Positions 24,822 to 34,134 of a stretch of 64,000 bases of DNA are shown piece by piece. The DNA is taken from NCBI RefSeq assembly GCF_013127955.1, contig NZ_CP053435.1:1984001-2048000 (forward strand). Reading direction: 5' to 3'. Each line of letters begins with the position of its first letter. Position 1 is the stretch's first letter. The notes under the pieces are model-generated. The model was given only the letters and a program-made list of their open reading frames with translations, had not been told where the DNA came from and ran no database searches. The stretch is from Spirosoma taeanense (GTDB lineage: Bacteria > Bacteroidota > Bacteroidia > Cytophagales > Spirosomataceae). The position numbers and the translations under genes are program-made.

Positions 24822-25451
24822 ATGATAAAGAATCTGATTTTTGATCTCGGTGACGTAATTATTCCGATTGACCTGACGGCGCCCATCCGCAACTTCGCCA
24901 TGCTGGCCAATCTGCCGGAAGAAGAAGTGCAGGCCATCTGGAAACAGCACCAGTTCATCAATCATTACGAAACCGGGCTGATTGACGACGTGGCCTTTCG
25001 GGGACACGTTCGGCAACTACTCCGGAATGACAACTGGGCTGATGAGGTTATTGATACGGCCTGGAATACGGTACTGCTCGACCTGCCCGTGGAACGTATT
25101 GAGCGACTGGGGGAGCTGAAGTCCAATTACCGGCTGTTTCTGCTGAGCAATACCAGTCCGATTCACATTCGACGGGTAAATCAGGTGCTCATGGGGCTGA
25201 ACCTGCCGACGCTGGAATCGCTTTTTGACCGGGTATTTTATTCCTATGAGGTTCGACTGGCAAAGCCGTCGCCGGAGATTTACCAGCACGTGCTGAGCAG
25301 TGAGGGACTGGTTGCTGAAGAAACGGCTTTCTTCGACGACAATGCCGCGAACATCCGGGCCGCGTCCGAGTTAGGTATTCAGGCGGTACACGTTCAGCCA
25401 CCCAAAACCATTCTTGATTATTTAGACCAGACGCTTCAGGCCGGGCCGTAG
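24822..25451 (+). CDS. HAD-family hydrolase
   Basis: A 209-residue haloacid dehalogenase-like protein of the YihX (alpha-D-glucose-1-phosphate phosphatase-like) group. Motif I FDLGDVI with nucleophile D7, a four-helix cap (about 15-85), motif II FLLSNTSP, a conserved Lys in LAKPSPEIY and motif IV FFDDNAANIRAA. It probably dephosphorylates a small sugar phosphate, though the substrate is not determined by sequence. It follows accA closely, and a site-2 protease gene follows in the same direction. Confidence 0.9.
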   Translation: MIKNLIFDLGDVIIPIDLTAPIRNFAMLANLPEEEVQAIWKQHQFINHYETGLIDDVAFRGHVRQLLRNDNWADEVIDTAWNTVLLDLPVERIERLGELKSNYRLFLLSNTSPIHIRRVNQVLMGLNLPTLESLFDRVFYSYEVRLAKPSPEIYQHVLSSEGLVAEETAFFDDNAANIRAASELGIQAVHVQPPKTILDYLDQTLQAGP

Positions 25452-25505
25452 GCGCATAATCATCCGATTACGCATTTAGCCCCCGTCCTTCAGTGGCTTC
25501 ATACC

Positions 25506-26657
25506 ATGAGTCAACGTACGAAAACCTACCTCCTTCACGGAGGTCTTTTTTTGCTCACGCTCGTCACAACCACCATGGCCGGGGCCGAGTGGATGTTCGG
25601 GCGGCTGTTTATTCCGCTGCCAGGAATGACAACGCTCGGCTGGCCGGAGTTTGTGGCCGGGCTGCAATTTTCACTTCCGTTTCTGGCTATCCTGACGGTG
25701 CACGAGTTCGGGCATTATTTCACGGCGAAGGCCAACCGGGTGCGCGTAACGCTGCCTTACTACATTCCGCTCTGGCTTGGCATTGGCCAAAGCATCGGAA
25801 CGCTGGGGGCGTTTATTCGCATTCAGGATTACATTAACAGCCGCCGGAAGTATTTCGATATTGGCATTGCCGGGCCACTGGCCGGGTTTGTGCTGGCGCT
25901 GGTAGTGCTGTGGTATGGATTCACGCACCTGCCCGACCCGTCGTTTATCTTCACCATCCATCCGGATTATGCAAAGTATGGTCTGGATTACGGTAAGTAT
26001 GTGTACAATAACCTGCCGGAAGGCGCAGCCGTGGGGCTGGGCGACAATCTGCTGTTCAACTTCTTCAAAACATACGTAGCCGACCCGGCGCGAGTGCCGC
26101 ATCCCAACGAGATGGTGCATTACCCGTACCTGATGGCGGGTTATCTCGCGCTGTTTTTTACCTCACTCAACCTGATTCCTATTGGCCAGCTGGACGGCGG
26201 ACACATTCTGTATGCGCTCATCGGTCGGGAGCGATTCGGGTGGGTAGCACCCGCCCTGTTTATTGTTTTTGCGTTTTATTCCGGGCTGGGCTTATTCAAA
26301 CCCGCCATTTTTGCTGAGCTGTCCGACGATAAATTCTACACCGAGCTGGGCTGGTTCGCGCTGTACATCGGATTTCTGTATCTGGCGTTCATGCGCATCA
26401 GCGAGAACCGCATGACATCCCTGCTGATTACGTTAAGCATCGTGGTTACCCAACTGATTTTCTCCTGGCTGCGGCCGGACTGGGAAGGCTATTCTGGGTT
26501 TCTGGTTTTCGTGTTCGTGCTGGGGCGATTCCTGGGAATCTATCACCCCGAAACTGAACTGGAGGAACCACTGGATACCAAACGGCTGGTGCTGGGCTGG
26601 CTGGCCTTGCTGATTTTTGTGCTGTGCTTCAGTCCCAAACCGTTTCTGGTTTCATGA
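25506..26657 (+). CDS. Site-2 protease family membrane peptidase (M50)
   Basis: A 383-residue polytopic membrane protein with about seven to eight hydrophobic segments. The zinc site is HEFGH (H66, E67, H70) in one segment and NLIPIGQLDGGH (Asp about 233) in a later one, the S2P arrangement. No PDZ domain is visible, so it belongs to the small EGY/YwhC-like group. Likely role: intramembrane cleavage of a regulator or signal peptide remnants. Convergent with the aminopeptidase gene, with only 3 bases between the stops. Confidence 0.9.
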   Translation: MSQRTKTYLLHGGLFLLTLVTTTMAGAEWMFGRLFIPLPGMTTLGWPEFVAGLQFSLPFLAILTVHEFGHYFTAKANRVRVTLPYYIPLWLGIGQSIGTLGAFIRIQDYINSRRKYFDIGIAGPLAGFVLALVVLWYGFTHLPDPSFIFTIHPDYAKYGLDYGKYVYNNLPEGAAVGLGDNLLFNFFKTYVADPARVPHPNEMVHYPYLMAGYLALFFTSLNLIPIGQLDGGHILYALIGRERFGWVAPALFIVFAFYSGLGLFKPAIFAELSDDKFYTELGWFALYIGFLYLAFMRISENRMTSLLITLSIVVTQLIFSWLRPDWEGYSGFLVFVFVLGRFLGIYHPETELEEPLDTKRLVLGWLALLIFVLCFSPKPFLVS

Positions 26658-26660
26658 GCC

Positions 26661-29261
26661 TTACCGGGTTTCATAGAGCAATCGGCTGGCCCGGAATGGC
26701 CCATCGGCTGCCTGCAGCAGCTTAGCCCGCAGGCGCGGGTTATAGCCCGGCCGATTGGCCAGAAACTGCCGTACGAGCTGGGTTGTAGCGGGTGTCTGGT
26801 AGGCCGAAAGGGTTGACCGCAACCAGGATTCGGGAAAGAAAATATCGCCGGTGCGTTGAATTTCTTCGAGTAGCTCCAGGCTTTTGGGCAGATACTTCGC
26901 CGACGTTTCCGCTCGCAGCGGATGGTGCAGATACCCCAGGGCGGCCGTCACCCAGGCTTCATGGTCGCGGTTAGCTTCCATAGCCAGTGAAGCAAAAAAG
27001 GCGTCGCGCTCCGAGACGTTGGTTGATAGAGCAGGCATCATAATATCCAGACGCTTTTTCCGATCCGGATTTTTAATCCGTCCTAACTGGCGCTGCAAAA
27101 TATTGTCGGCAGGATAGTCGCGCACGGCCAGCGCAAGGGCCAGCGCGGTATAGTCATCTTCGGTAAGGGTTACGCCCTCGGGCGCTTTCTGCTCGCTCCA
27201 GATGGCATATAGCCGCTCCTGGGCTGGCGGACTGAACGCGATGTTCTGATACAGGCGAAACAGCAGCTTTTTACGGCCCGCAACGGTTACGTGTTCCATC
27301 GCCTGCCAGGCGTCCTGTTCAACGGCAGTGGCTAAAGCCGGCCGGTCTTCGGGTCTGGTGAAATTCCAGACGATGTCGGAGAGCTGACCGGTCAATAGGC
27401 GCAGGTTCAACTCCTCCGTTTCCCGGCTCAGCAGCGTACGGTAGTGTTCGGCCAGTTGCGCCGGTCGGATAACCGACCCCGCTAGCATGTTCTCGTATAG
27501 ATTGATATAAGCCGCGGCCCGCGTTACCGGATTGCTAAGCGTTCCTACTTTGGGTATCATGGCCAGATCTACGGGAAACAGACCGTAGCCCTGTCCCGAC
27601 GAGTTGAATACAACAAACGATGGGGCTGGCTTACCCACAGCTTCCGCCAGCGCAACCTGCGACTGATTCATCGGCACGGTCAGTTCCTCCGTATGATCCG
27701 GGTATATCAGCATCACTTCAAAGGACTGTGGCCAGATTCGGTTGGAGCCGTCTTCGCCTGTCTGCGAAACGACAAACTGACTAATTTTTCCGTTGGCCGT
27801 TTCGAGCTTATAGGTGAATTTGGGTCGTCCTGTTTCGCTTACCCAGACCTGGTTCCAGGCGTTTAGATCAACCGGCGTGCGGGCGTCCAGAATAGTAATC
27901 AGATCGGTCCAGGTCGCATTGCCAAAGGCGTATTTTTTCAGATACTCGCGCAGTCCGTCGCGGAGGGCGGGTTTTCCCATGAGTCGCTCCAACTGCCGCA
28001 TCATGATCGGGGCTTTGTGGTAGATAATACCCCCGTAAAGCGTTCCGGCTTCCTGCAAATTTCCCAGCGGCTGGCCAATGGGGTTGGTGCCCTCGGTCCG
28101 GTCGACGGCGTAGGCAGCCGGGAAATGGTCCGTGACGAACTGAAGATCGTAATTGGCGTCGGGTATAGAGGTTTCGGTAATCTTGTCGGCCATGAAATTG
28201 GCGAAAACTTCCTTCAGCCAGACATCGTTGAACCAGCGCATCGTAACCAGGTCGCCAAACCACATATGGGCCGTTTCGTGGGCGATCAGCGTGGCGCGGG
28301 AAAGCTTCTGATCGCGGGTGGCACCAGCATCCAGAAACAGACTCGACAGCCGGTAATCAATGGCGCCAACGTGCTCCATGCCGCCGTACTGAAAATCAGG
28401 AATGGCCGCGAAATCGAATTTCTGAAAGGGATAGGGAATCTGCGTGTAGTCTTCCAGAAATTGTAAAGCGTTGGCGTGTAGATGGAAAATCGTATCCAGA
28501 CTCAGCCGGATTTTGGTCGCGTCGGTTTCGCGGTGAAGCAGCGTCATGGACCGCTTCGCCACTGTTCGCTGAACCGGCGTGAATTTGCCCGCCACAAACG
28601 AGAAGAGATATGTAGGCATAACGCTGGATGGCAGAAACGTCAGGGCTTTCCGCTCGCCGGTTGCCGATGAGTCACGCAGAGGAGCGTTGGTCATGGCCTG
28701 CCAACCGGCCGGGACCGTCAGCGACAGTTGAAACGACGCCTTTAAATCGGGTTGATCGAAGCATGGAAAGACCGTGCGGGCGCGGTCGGGCACCAGCAAC
28801 GTATACAGGTAGTCATCGTTGCGGTTCAGCGATAGATTCCCAGCCGTGAACCGGATGCTAATTGAATTACGTCCGGGCTTCAGAAAAGCAGGAGAAATCA
28901 GGATATGTTCGCTTTCAAATGCAACCGGAATATCCAGACCGTTGACTGAAACATTCTGCAAATGAGTACGTTCTTCCTTAAAATCGAGCTGTAACGAAGC
29001 CCTGTTTTTTTGCCAGTCGAACGTAAGGGTTTCCGTGGCCGGAATGGGCTGGGTTTTCTGATCTGGAATATCGAAATGCAGCGCATAAGTCAATTGGCGG
29101 ATAGTCTGCGCCCGGACCTTGGCCAGCGTTTGTGACACGCCCGTTTCGACGGGCAATGAACCATTGGGAACCGATTGGCGACTGCAGGCCATAGCAAACA
29201 GGAAAAGAACAGAAATAAGCGTAACGCCGTAACGAGTAACTTGTAAGAAATTCCAGACCAT
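26661..29261 (-). CDS. M1-family zinc aminopeptidase, exported
   Basis: An 866-residue peptidase. A hydrophobic leader with possible lipobox cysteine Cys26 (FAMACS) suggests export and perhaps lipid anchoring. The N-terminal beta domain is followed by the catalytic domain with exopeptidase motif GGMEH (293-297), HETAH (H328, E329, H332) and E351 as third ligand, then an alpha-helical ERAP1-like C-terminal domain. It removes N-terminal residues from peptides, probably in the periplasm. A -7 element at 29299-29306 precedes it. Divergent from the gene at 29316. Confidence 0.95.
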   Translation of the reverse strand: MVWNFLQVTRYGVTLISVLFLFAMACSRQSVPNGSLPVETGVSQTLAKVRAQTIRQLTYALHFDIPDQKTQPIPATETLTFDWQKNRASLQLDFKEERTHLQNVSVNGLDIPVAFESEHILISPAFLKPGRNSISIRFTAGNLSLNRNDDYLYTLLVPDRARTVFPCFDQPDLKASFQLSLTVPAGWQAMTNAPLRDSSATGERKALTFLPSSVMPTYLFSFVAGKFTPVQRTVAKRSMTLLHRETDATKIRLSLDTIFHLHANALQFLEDYTQIPYPFQKFDFAAIPDFQYGGMEHVGAIDYRLSSLFLDAGATRDQKLSRATLIAHETAHMWFGDLVTMRWFNDVWLKEVFANFMADKITETSIPDANYDLQFVTDHFPAAYAVDRTEGTNPIGQPLGNLQEAGTLYGGIIYHKAPIMMRQLERLMGKPALRDGLREYLKKYAFGNATWTDLITILDARTPVDLNAWNQVWVSETGRPKFTYKLETANGKISQFVVSQTGEDGSNRIWPQSFEVMLIYPDHTEELTVPMNQSQVALAEAVGKPAPSFVVFNSSGQGYGLFPVDLAMIPKVGTLSNPVTRAAAYINLYENMLAGSVIRPAQLAEHYRTLLSRETEELNLRLLTGQLSDIVWNFTRPEDRPALATAVEQDAWQAMEHVTVAGRKKLLFRLYQNIAFSPPAQERLYAIWSEQKAPEGVTLTEDDYTALALALAVRDYPADNILQRQLGRIKNPDRKKRLDIMMPALSTNVSERDAFFASLAMEANRDHEAWVTAALGYLHHPLRAETSAKYLPKSLELLEEIQRTGDIFFPESWLRSTLSAYQTPATTQLVRQFLANRPGYNPRLRAKLLQAADGPFRASRLLYETR

Positions 29262-29298
29262 TCAGGTAGCGGTTTGGCAATAAGTTAGTAAGGTGAGT

Positions 29299-29306
29299 CA
29301 AAAATA
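29299..29306 (-). promoter_or_regulatory. Aminopeptidase -7 element (TATTTTTG)
   Basis: TAnnTTTG on the minus strand, with predicted start near 29292, 31 bases before the ATG at 29261. No clear -33 box. Confidence 0.4.
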
Positions 29307-29315
29307 ACGCGCTTC

Positions 29316-30584
29316 ATGAAACGGCATCTCCTTTTTCTTCTGGTTATTTGGGCCGTTGTCGGCCGGGTTACGTCGGGCTGGGCTAATTCCATCCTGATCC
29401 CGATGGACGATCAGCAGGCCAATCACCTTAAGGCCTATGGTATCGCTTATAAAGTGCTGAAAGATGATCAGGAAGTTGACTGGCTGCTGAACTATCGGGG
29501 TGGCAGCTTTCTGATCAAACAGACGTCGGCCTTTGAAACCGAGTGCCGGGTGCGGGGCGTTTCGTTCGAGGTCCTGAGCGATGCCAAAGCGGCTTCGTTA
29601 CGTCAGCAACTGGCCGACCCGGACCTGAACATGAACGTGGTGACGCTTCAGAAGGCCGCCAAAATTATTGTGTACTCGCCAATCAAGGTCAGCCCCTCGG
29701 AGTTTGAAAATACCGACGCCGTGCTGCTGGTCCTGACCTATGCCGAGATTCCTTATGAGGTGGTTTACGATGAGGAAATTCTGAAGGGCGAGCTGCCTAA
29801 ATACGACTGGCTGCACCTCCACCACGAAGATTTTACGGGGCAGTATGGCCGGAATCTGCATCGGCAGTCGCTGGCCGACATTAAAGCCCAGGAAGATATT
29901 GCCAAAAAATATGGCTTCGCCAAAGTATCGCAGATGAAGCTGGCGGTGGCCAAAGCGATCAAAGAGTTCTGCGCCGGGGGCGGGTACCTGTTCGCGATGT
30001 GTTCGGGCGCCGAAACCTTCGACATTGCCCTGGCGGCCGAAGGCGTGGACATCGTTGGCAGTAGCTACGACGGCGACGGCGTTGATCCTGATGCGCAGTC
30101 GAAACTGGACTTCAGCAAGTCGGTGGCGTTTGAAAATTTTACGCTCGAAGGCGATAATGGCTACCGGGGCTATTCAACTTTTTCAGACATTAACTCGACG
30201 GGCGGCCGGGGCTATGACCAGCCGGGGGGCTTCTTTGAGCTGTTCAACTTTTCGGCCAAGTGGGATGTCATTCCGGCCATGCTAACCCAGAATCACGAGT
30301 CGATCATTAAAGAGTTTATGGGTCAGACAACGGCCTTCCGCAAATCGGCCGTTAAACCGAGCGTACTGGTCATGGGCGAAGGCAAGACATCTCACCGATA
30401 TCTGTATGGTGAACTTGGCCGGGGGCAGTGGACGTTCTACGGCGGTCACGACCCCGAGTCCGTGCGGGGCGGGGGCTTTCGAAACCCCACCGACCTGAAT
30501 CTGCACCCGCACTCGCCCGGTTATCGATTAATTCTCAATAACGTCCTGTTTCCGTCGGCCCGGAAGAAAAAACGCAAGACGTAA
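29316..30584 (+). CDS. Exported 'asparagine synthetase B'-like protein
   Basis: A 422-residue protein with a signal peptide (about 1-24) and then the strongly conserved Bacteroidota block NSILIPMDDQQANHLKAYG. The middle has a flavodoxin/GATase-like region (VLLVLTYAEIPYEVVYDEE, HLHHEDFTGQYG, FAMCSGAETFDIALAAEGV), and the C-terminus ends GYRLILNNVLFPSARKKKRKT. Databases often label this family asparagine synthetase B, but the signal peptide and lack of a synthetase domain make that doubtful. I regard its function as unknown. Confidence 0.8.
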   Translation: MKRHLLFLLVIWAVVGRVTSGWANSILIPMDDQQANHLKAYGIAYKVLKDDQEVDWLLNYRGGSFLIKQTSAFETECRVRGVSFEVLSDAKAASLRQQLADPDLNMNVVTLQKAAKIIVYSPIKVSPSEFENTDAVLLVLTYAEIPYEVVYDEEILKGELPKYDWLHLHHEDFTGQYGRNLHRQSLADIKAQEDIAKKYGFAKVSQMKLAVAKAIKEFCAGGGYLFAMCSGAETFDIALAAEGVDIVGSSYDGDGVDPDAQSKLDFSKSVAFENFTLEGDNGYRGYSTFSDINSTGGRGYDQPGGFFELFNFSAKWDVIPAMLTQNHESIIKEFMGQTTAFRKSAVKPSVLVMGEGKTSHRYLYGELGRGQWTFYGGHDPESVRGGGFRNPTDLNLHPHSPGYRLILNNVLFPSARKKKRKT

Positions 30585-30599
30585 CCGCTCCGACGGCGG

Positions 30600-30854
30600 T
30601 TAGTCGCTGATGTCTACGTCGTGTTTTTTGGCGGCTTTTCGAATCCGGTTTTTAATAACCTCTACCTCGTCCTTATCGTACTTGGCTGCGTTGTCTTTGT
30701 GATTGATATACGACCAGGCGGCCCGTACGTGCTCAGGCGTATCAATCGGGTACTTTTTGTTGGTTGGGTCGGCAAATTCAACGTCGCCGTATTTGTGCTC
30801 GCCTTCCGCTGGGCGAACGTCGTCGCGCCGGTCAATTTTAGGGTCGTTTGCCAT
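30600..30854 (-). CDS. Small DUF6582-type protein
   Basis: An 84-residue acidic/basic mixed soluble protein from the ATG at 30854 (the frame extends to 30887). The block YPIDTPEHVRAAWSYINHKDNAAKY, cut here into HVRAAWSYINH and a Lys-rich C-terminal helix (IKNRIRKAAKKHDVDI), matches a domain also found in phage- and plasmid-associated proteins. Function unknown. It is convergent with the preceding gene, with 15 bases between stops, and stands alone on its strand. Confidence 0.75.
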   Translation of the reverse strand: MANDPKIDRRDDVRPAEGEHKYGDVEFADPTNKKYPIDTPEHVRAAWSYINHKDNAAKYDKDEVEVIKNRIRKAAKKHDVDISD

Positions 30855-31133
30855 GACTGTTTTCGGATTGTTCATCCAGGCAACCAATGAGTGAAACCAA
30901 TGTTTACCGGTTGCCTAAGCCGCTATAGCTATCCGGCGTATTATTAGAGAACGGCCCGGCGATTACACGCCTATTTGTTCATACGATTCATCCCCTGTTT
31001 TTCTCAGTTCATCCGCCTTTTGGTTCAGTTCGTACGGGGGTGGCACAGGTTTTGTCCGTCAATTTCCTAGTTTCGGGGCTTCACCTGTACGCGTCCGTGT
31101 GTGCCGGTGAAGCCCGTTTTCTGTAACCTGACC

Positions 31134-32252
31134 ATGCCCATCGATCTGTCACCCGAAACGAGCCAGTCTGCCCTCAGCGGTCGGCCGGTGCTGCTTCCTG
31201 CGCGGCAATGGTGGTATGTCTTTGGGGCCTTTGCCTGGACGGTGCCAATTGGAAATTACATTCTTCTGGGCGACCGGTACTGGACCGACTGGCGGTTGCT
31301 GATAACCGCTACGGTGTTTTTGTATACCTTCTATGCCTTTGCCATCTTTGCCTGCGGATGGGTAGCCAACCAGACCGAAAAGCGCTACTCAGAGGTTAGC
31401 CAGACGCTCTATCGAATGGGAGTTATGTTCGGAGGAGTGCTGGCCGTTACGCTCCTGACAATCTGCCTGACCTTACTGGCTTATGCATTCATTCCGCTGC
31501 TTTCCATCGCAATCACTCCCGAATTGTGGAGCAATCTGTTGCGGCTGGGTTTTATCTTCGACCTGCTGTTCTGCCTGGCGCACGGCTGTCTGTTTCTGCT
31601 GGGCAAATGGCGCGAAAAGCAGATGGAAAAAGAAGGTCTGCAGCGGCTCCAGATTGAAAATCAGCTCGATGCGCTCAAAACGCAGGTCAATCCGCACTTT
31701 CTGTTCAATAGCCTGAACTCGCTTTCTTCCCTGATTGGGGAGGACGCACAACGCGCCGAAAAGTTCGTTGATGCGCTGGCGCACGTCTATCGGTATATGC
31801 TGCGTAGAGATCCGGTTGATGACCCCGGCCGCGACCGTGATCTGGCGACACTCGAAGACGAGCTGCGGTTCGCCACTTCCTACGCGTATTTGCTCACTAC
31901 ACGCTACGGAACCGGCATTTCGTTCCGCTTCAACGTGGATATGGCATATCGGGACTGTTACTTGCCCCGGTTAACGCTCCAGACCTTGATTGATAACGCA
32001 ACCCGACACAATACTATCAGCCCGGACCGGCCCCTGTGTATTGAGATCAGTACGGCCAACACCGGGCGTTTGCTGGTGCGCAACAACCGGCAGATCCGGG
32101 TGCGCCGGGTTGATGGCGGGCAGGGAAGTCTGTCGGCGCTGATTGTCCGGTATCAGTTACTGGGTAAACGCATTCCGTCCATTGCTGAAAACGAATCGCA
32201 TTTTTCAGTCTGGTTACCGCTTATTCCGTCCAGACAGGCCATCACTGCATGA
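31134..32252 (+). CDS. LytS-type histidine kinase with degenerate ATP site
   Basis: A 372-residue membrane protein from the ATG at 31134. Four hydrophobic segments (about 25-155) precede a His_kinase domain with H188 in VNPHFLFNSLNSL. The HATPase part departs from its paralogues: the N box reads DNATRHN (ENAVKHN in the partner) and the GLxN motif is replaced by GSLSAL. So phospho-acceptor chemistry may persist while ATP binding is weakened. Its last 4 bases overlap the start of the next kinase (ATGA), placing it first in a kinase-kinase-regulator unit. It could be a modulator or trans-phosphorylated subunit of its neighbour. Confidence 0.88.
   Translation: MPIDLSPETSQSALSGRPVLLPARQWWYVFGAFAWTVPIGNYILLGDRYWTDWRLLITATVFLYTFYAFAIFACGWVANQTEKRYSEVSQTLYRMGVMFGGVLAVTLLTICLTLLAYAFIPLLSIAITPELWSNLLRLGFIFDLLFCLAHGCLFLLGKWREKQMEKEGLQRLQIENQLDALKTQVNPHFLFNSLNSLSSLIGEDAQRAEKFVDALAHVYRYMLRRDPVDDPGRDRDLATLEDELRFATSYAYLLTTRYGTGISFRFNVDMAYRDCYLPRLTLQTLIDNATRHNTISPDRPLCIEISTANTGRLLVRNNRQIRVRRVDGGQGSLSALIVRYQLLGKRIPSIAENESHFSVWLPLIPSRQAITA
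31695..31726 (+). repeat. 32-base identical segment, copy 1
   Basis: These 32 bases around the phospho-acceptor His codon are identical to 32792-32823 in the adjacent kinase gene. Third-codon positions would be expected to differ between old paralogues, so this indicates recent duplication or gene conversion. Confidence 0.7.
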
Positions 32253-33361
32253 AGACGATTATGGACATAGTGCTCCGGTGGCCGCCCTGGATCAGCCTAC
32301 GCAGTCGGCAGGTGTATTGGCTGTTGATGCCTTGCCTGAGCGTGGTTGTGACCTATTCCCTTTTCGGGCCCCTGCTGACTACGCATATTGGGCTATTTGG
32401 GCTGGCCCTGCTGCAGGCTGCAGTGGTGATTACCGCCATGTTTACAGTTTACGACCCGGTGCTTCGTCTGATTACCCGCCGGTATCCGAATCTGTCGCAG
32501 ACGCCCCAGCGGGTGCTGCTCAATGCCGCCTTCTTATTCCTATTTACGTCGCTGATCGAGCAGGTTGTGTTTTATGCTTACGTCCAGTCGGGGCTGCTGC
32601 CCGCAGCTTACGGGACTGGCCAACTGCTGAGCCTGTTTGTTTACGGGCGGGTCGGCAACATTGTTACTATTTTTCTTTACGAAAGCCTGTACACGATGCG
32701 CCGGTGGCAGGAAAACCTGGCGGAGTCTGAGCAGTTGAAAAAAGCCAATCTGCAAAGTCAGTTCGAAAGTCTGAAAAATCAGGTCAACCCTCACTTTCTG
32801 TTCAATAGCCTGAACTCGCTTTCGTCGCTGATTGCCGACGAACCCGACAAGGCAGAGCAGTTCGTGGATGAAATGGCCAAGGTGTACCGTTACCTGCTTC
32901 AGACTAATCAGTCGCAACTCACGACGCTGTCTGCCGAGCTGGAGTTCGTTGACTCGTATTATCACCTGCTGAAAACGCGCTACCAGGCCGGTATTGAACT
33001 ACAGGTCGACGTAGCGCCGGATTACTACCTGTACCGGCTGCCGCCCCTGACCCTGCAGATGCTGCTGGAAAATGCTGTTAAACACAACATAATCCAAGCG
33101 AACCGACCGCTTACGCTGGAAATCAAAACCCGGCCCGCCGAATCTGGTAGTTCGCCGGAAGGAGCCGCCGAACTGCTGGTTCGTAACAACCTTCAGCGCA
33201 AAAACACCCGAACCCTGTCTAATCAGGTGGGCTTGTCTAATATTGAGGCTAAATACCGACTGCTGGCTCAGAATGAGCCGATTGTGGGGGAGGCCGATGG
33301 TTATTTTAGTGTTATCTTACCCCTGTTAACCCCGCTTAATCATGAACGTGCTGATCGTTGA
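32249..33361 (+). CDS. LytS-type sensor histidine kinase
   Basis: A 370-residue membrane kinase, second in the cassette. Four membrane segments lie in about residues 20-145, then a coiled linker and a His_kinase domain with H182 in VNPHFLFNSLNSL. The N box ENAVKHN and the GLSNIEAKY motif are intact, so this is the competent ATP-binding member. It overlaps the upstream kinase by 4 bases and the downstream LytTR regulator by 20 bases, giving tight translational coupling. Close paralogue of the kinase at 3867-4919. Confidence 0.94.
   Translation: MKTIMDIVLRWPPWISLRSRQVYWLLMPCLSVVVTYSLFGPLLTTHIGLFGLALLQAAVVITAMFTVYDPVLRLITRRYPNLSQTPQRVLLNAAFLFLFTSLIEQVVFYAYVQSGLLPAAYGTGQLLSLFVYGRVGNIVTIFLYESLYTMRRWQENLAESEQLKKANLQSQFESLKNQVNPHFLFNSLNSLSSLIADEPDKAEQFVDEMAKVYRYLLQTNQSQLTTLSAELEFVDSYYHLLKTRYQAGIELQVDVAPDYYLYRLPPLTLQMLLENAVKHNIIQANRPLTLEIKTRPAESGSSPEGAAELLVRNNLQRKNTRTLSNQVGLSNIEAKYRLLAQNEPIVGEADGYFSVILPLLTPLNHERADR
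32792..32823 (+). repeat. 32-base identical segment, copy 2
   Basis: Identical to 31695-31726 in the preceding kinase gene. The corresponding stretch in the third paralogue (3867-4919) differs at many wobble positions. Confidence 0.7.
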
Positions 33362-34127
33362 GGACGAAGACCTGGCTGTCCGTAAACTGCAGAAATTAGT
33401 AGCCGAAGTAGATCCTACCCTCTCGATTGCGGGAGTAACGGCGAGCATTGAAGATACCGTAGACTGGCTGGAAAAGCATCAGACGACCAATGCGCCGGAC
33501 CTGATCTTCATGGATATTGAACTGGCCGACGGGCAGAGTTTTGAGATATTTGAGCGGGTGAACGTACAGAGCACGGTCATTTTTACGACTTCTTATGATG
33601 AATACGCCCTGCAGGCCTTTAAGGTTAATAGCATTGATTACCTGCTGAAACCCATTCAGAAAGAAGATCTGCAGCGGAGCCTGAAAAAGTTTCGCGATCT
33701 GCGCGGTAATGGCCCCGCGGCCGAAACCCCGGCGCTCAACCTCGATAAACTCTTGCGTGAACTGCAGTTAGGCCAGCAGCCGAAAGATTACCGCAAGCGA
33801 TTCCTGGTTCGGCAGGGGCAGCGGCTGCTTTCGGTCGAAACGAGCGAAATCTCTTATTTCTTTACCGATGAGCGATTCAGCTTTTTCCGAACGCATAACA
33901 ACCAGAAGTTTCTGGTGGATTACACCCTCGACGAACTGGCTGATTCGCTCGATCCCTCAAACTTCTATCGAATCAATCGGAGCGTCATCGTTACCCACCG
34001 GTCGGTTGATCAGATGCAGCCGTATTTTGGTAACCGCCTGGCCCTGACGCTTCGCCCGGGGTTCGATAAGGAAGCCATCGTTAGCCGGGAAAAAGTGACC
34101 GAGTTTAAAAAATGGATGGGGAAATAG
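33342..34127 (+). CDS. LytTR-family response regulator
   Basis: A 261-residue regulator: receiver (about 1-125) with phospho-acceptor Asp in FMDIELADG and KPIQK, and a C-terminal LytTR DNA-binding domain (about 150-261, with YFFTDERFSFFRT and FYRINRSVIV). It is the output of the two overlapping kinases. Its receiver is nearly collinear with the regulator at 4921-5685, so the two systems arose by duplication and could cross-talk. Stop lies 8 bases from the convergent gene. Confidence 0.94.
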   Translation: MNVLIVEDEDLAVRKLQKLVAEVDPTLSIAGVTASIEDTVDWLEKHQTTNAPDLIFMDIELADGQSFEIFERVNVQSTVIFTTSYDEYALQAFKVNSIDYLLKPIQKEDLQRSLKKFRDLRGNGPAAETPALNLDKLLRELQLGQQPKDYRKRFLVRQGQRLLSVETSEISYFFTDERFSFFRTHNNQKFLVDYTLDELADSLDPSNFYRINRSVIVTHRSVDQMQPYFGNRLALTLRPGFDKEAIVSREKVTEFKKWMGK

Positions 34128-34134
34128 CCCGGGC

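Noticed and set aside
32143-32730. 195-codon frame overlapping the second kinase
   Set aside because: It is in another frame of the well-supported kinase gene and has unlikely composition (many Cys, Pro, Trp).
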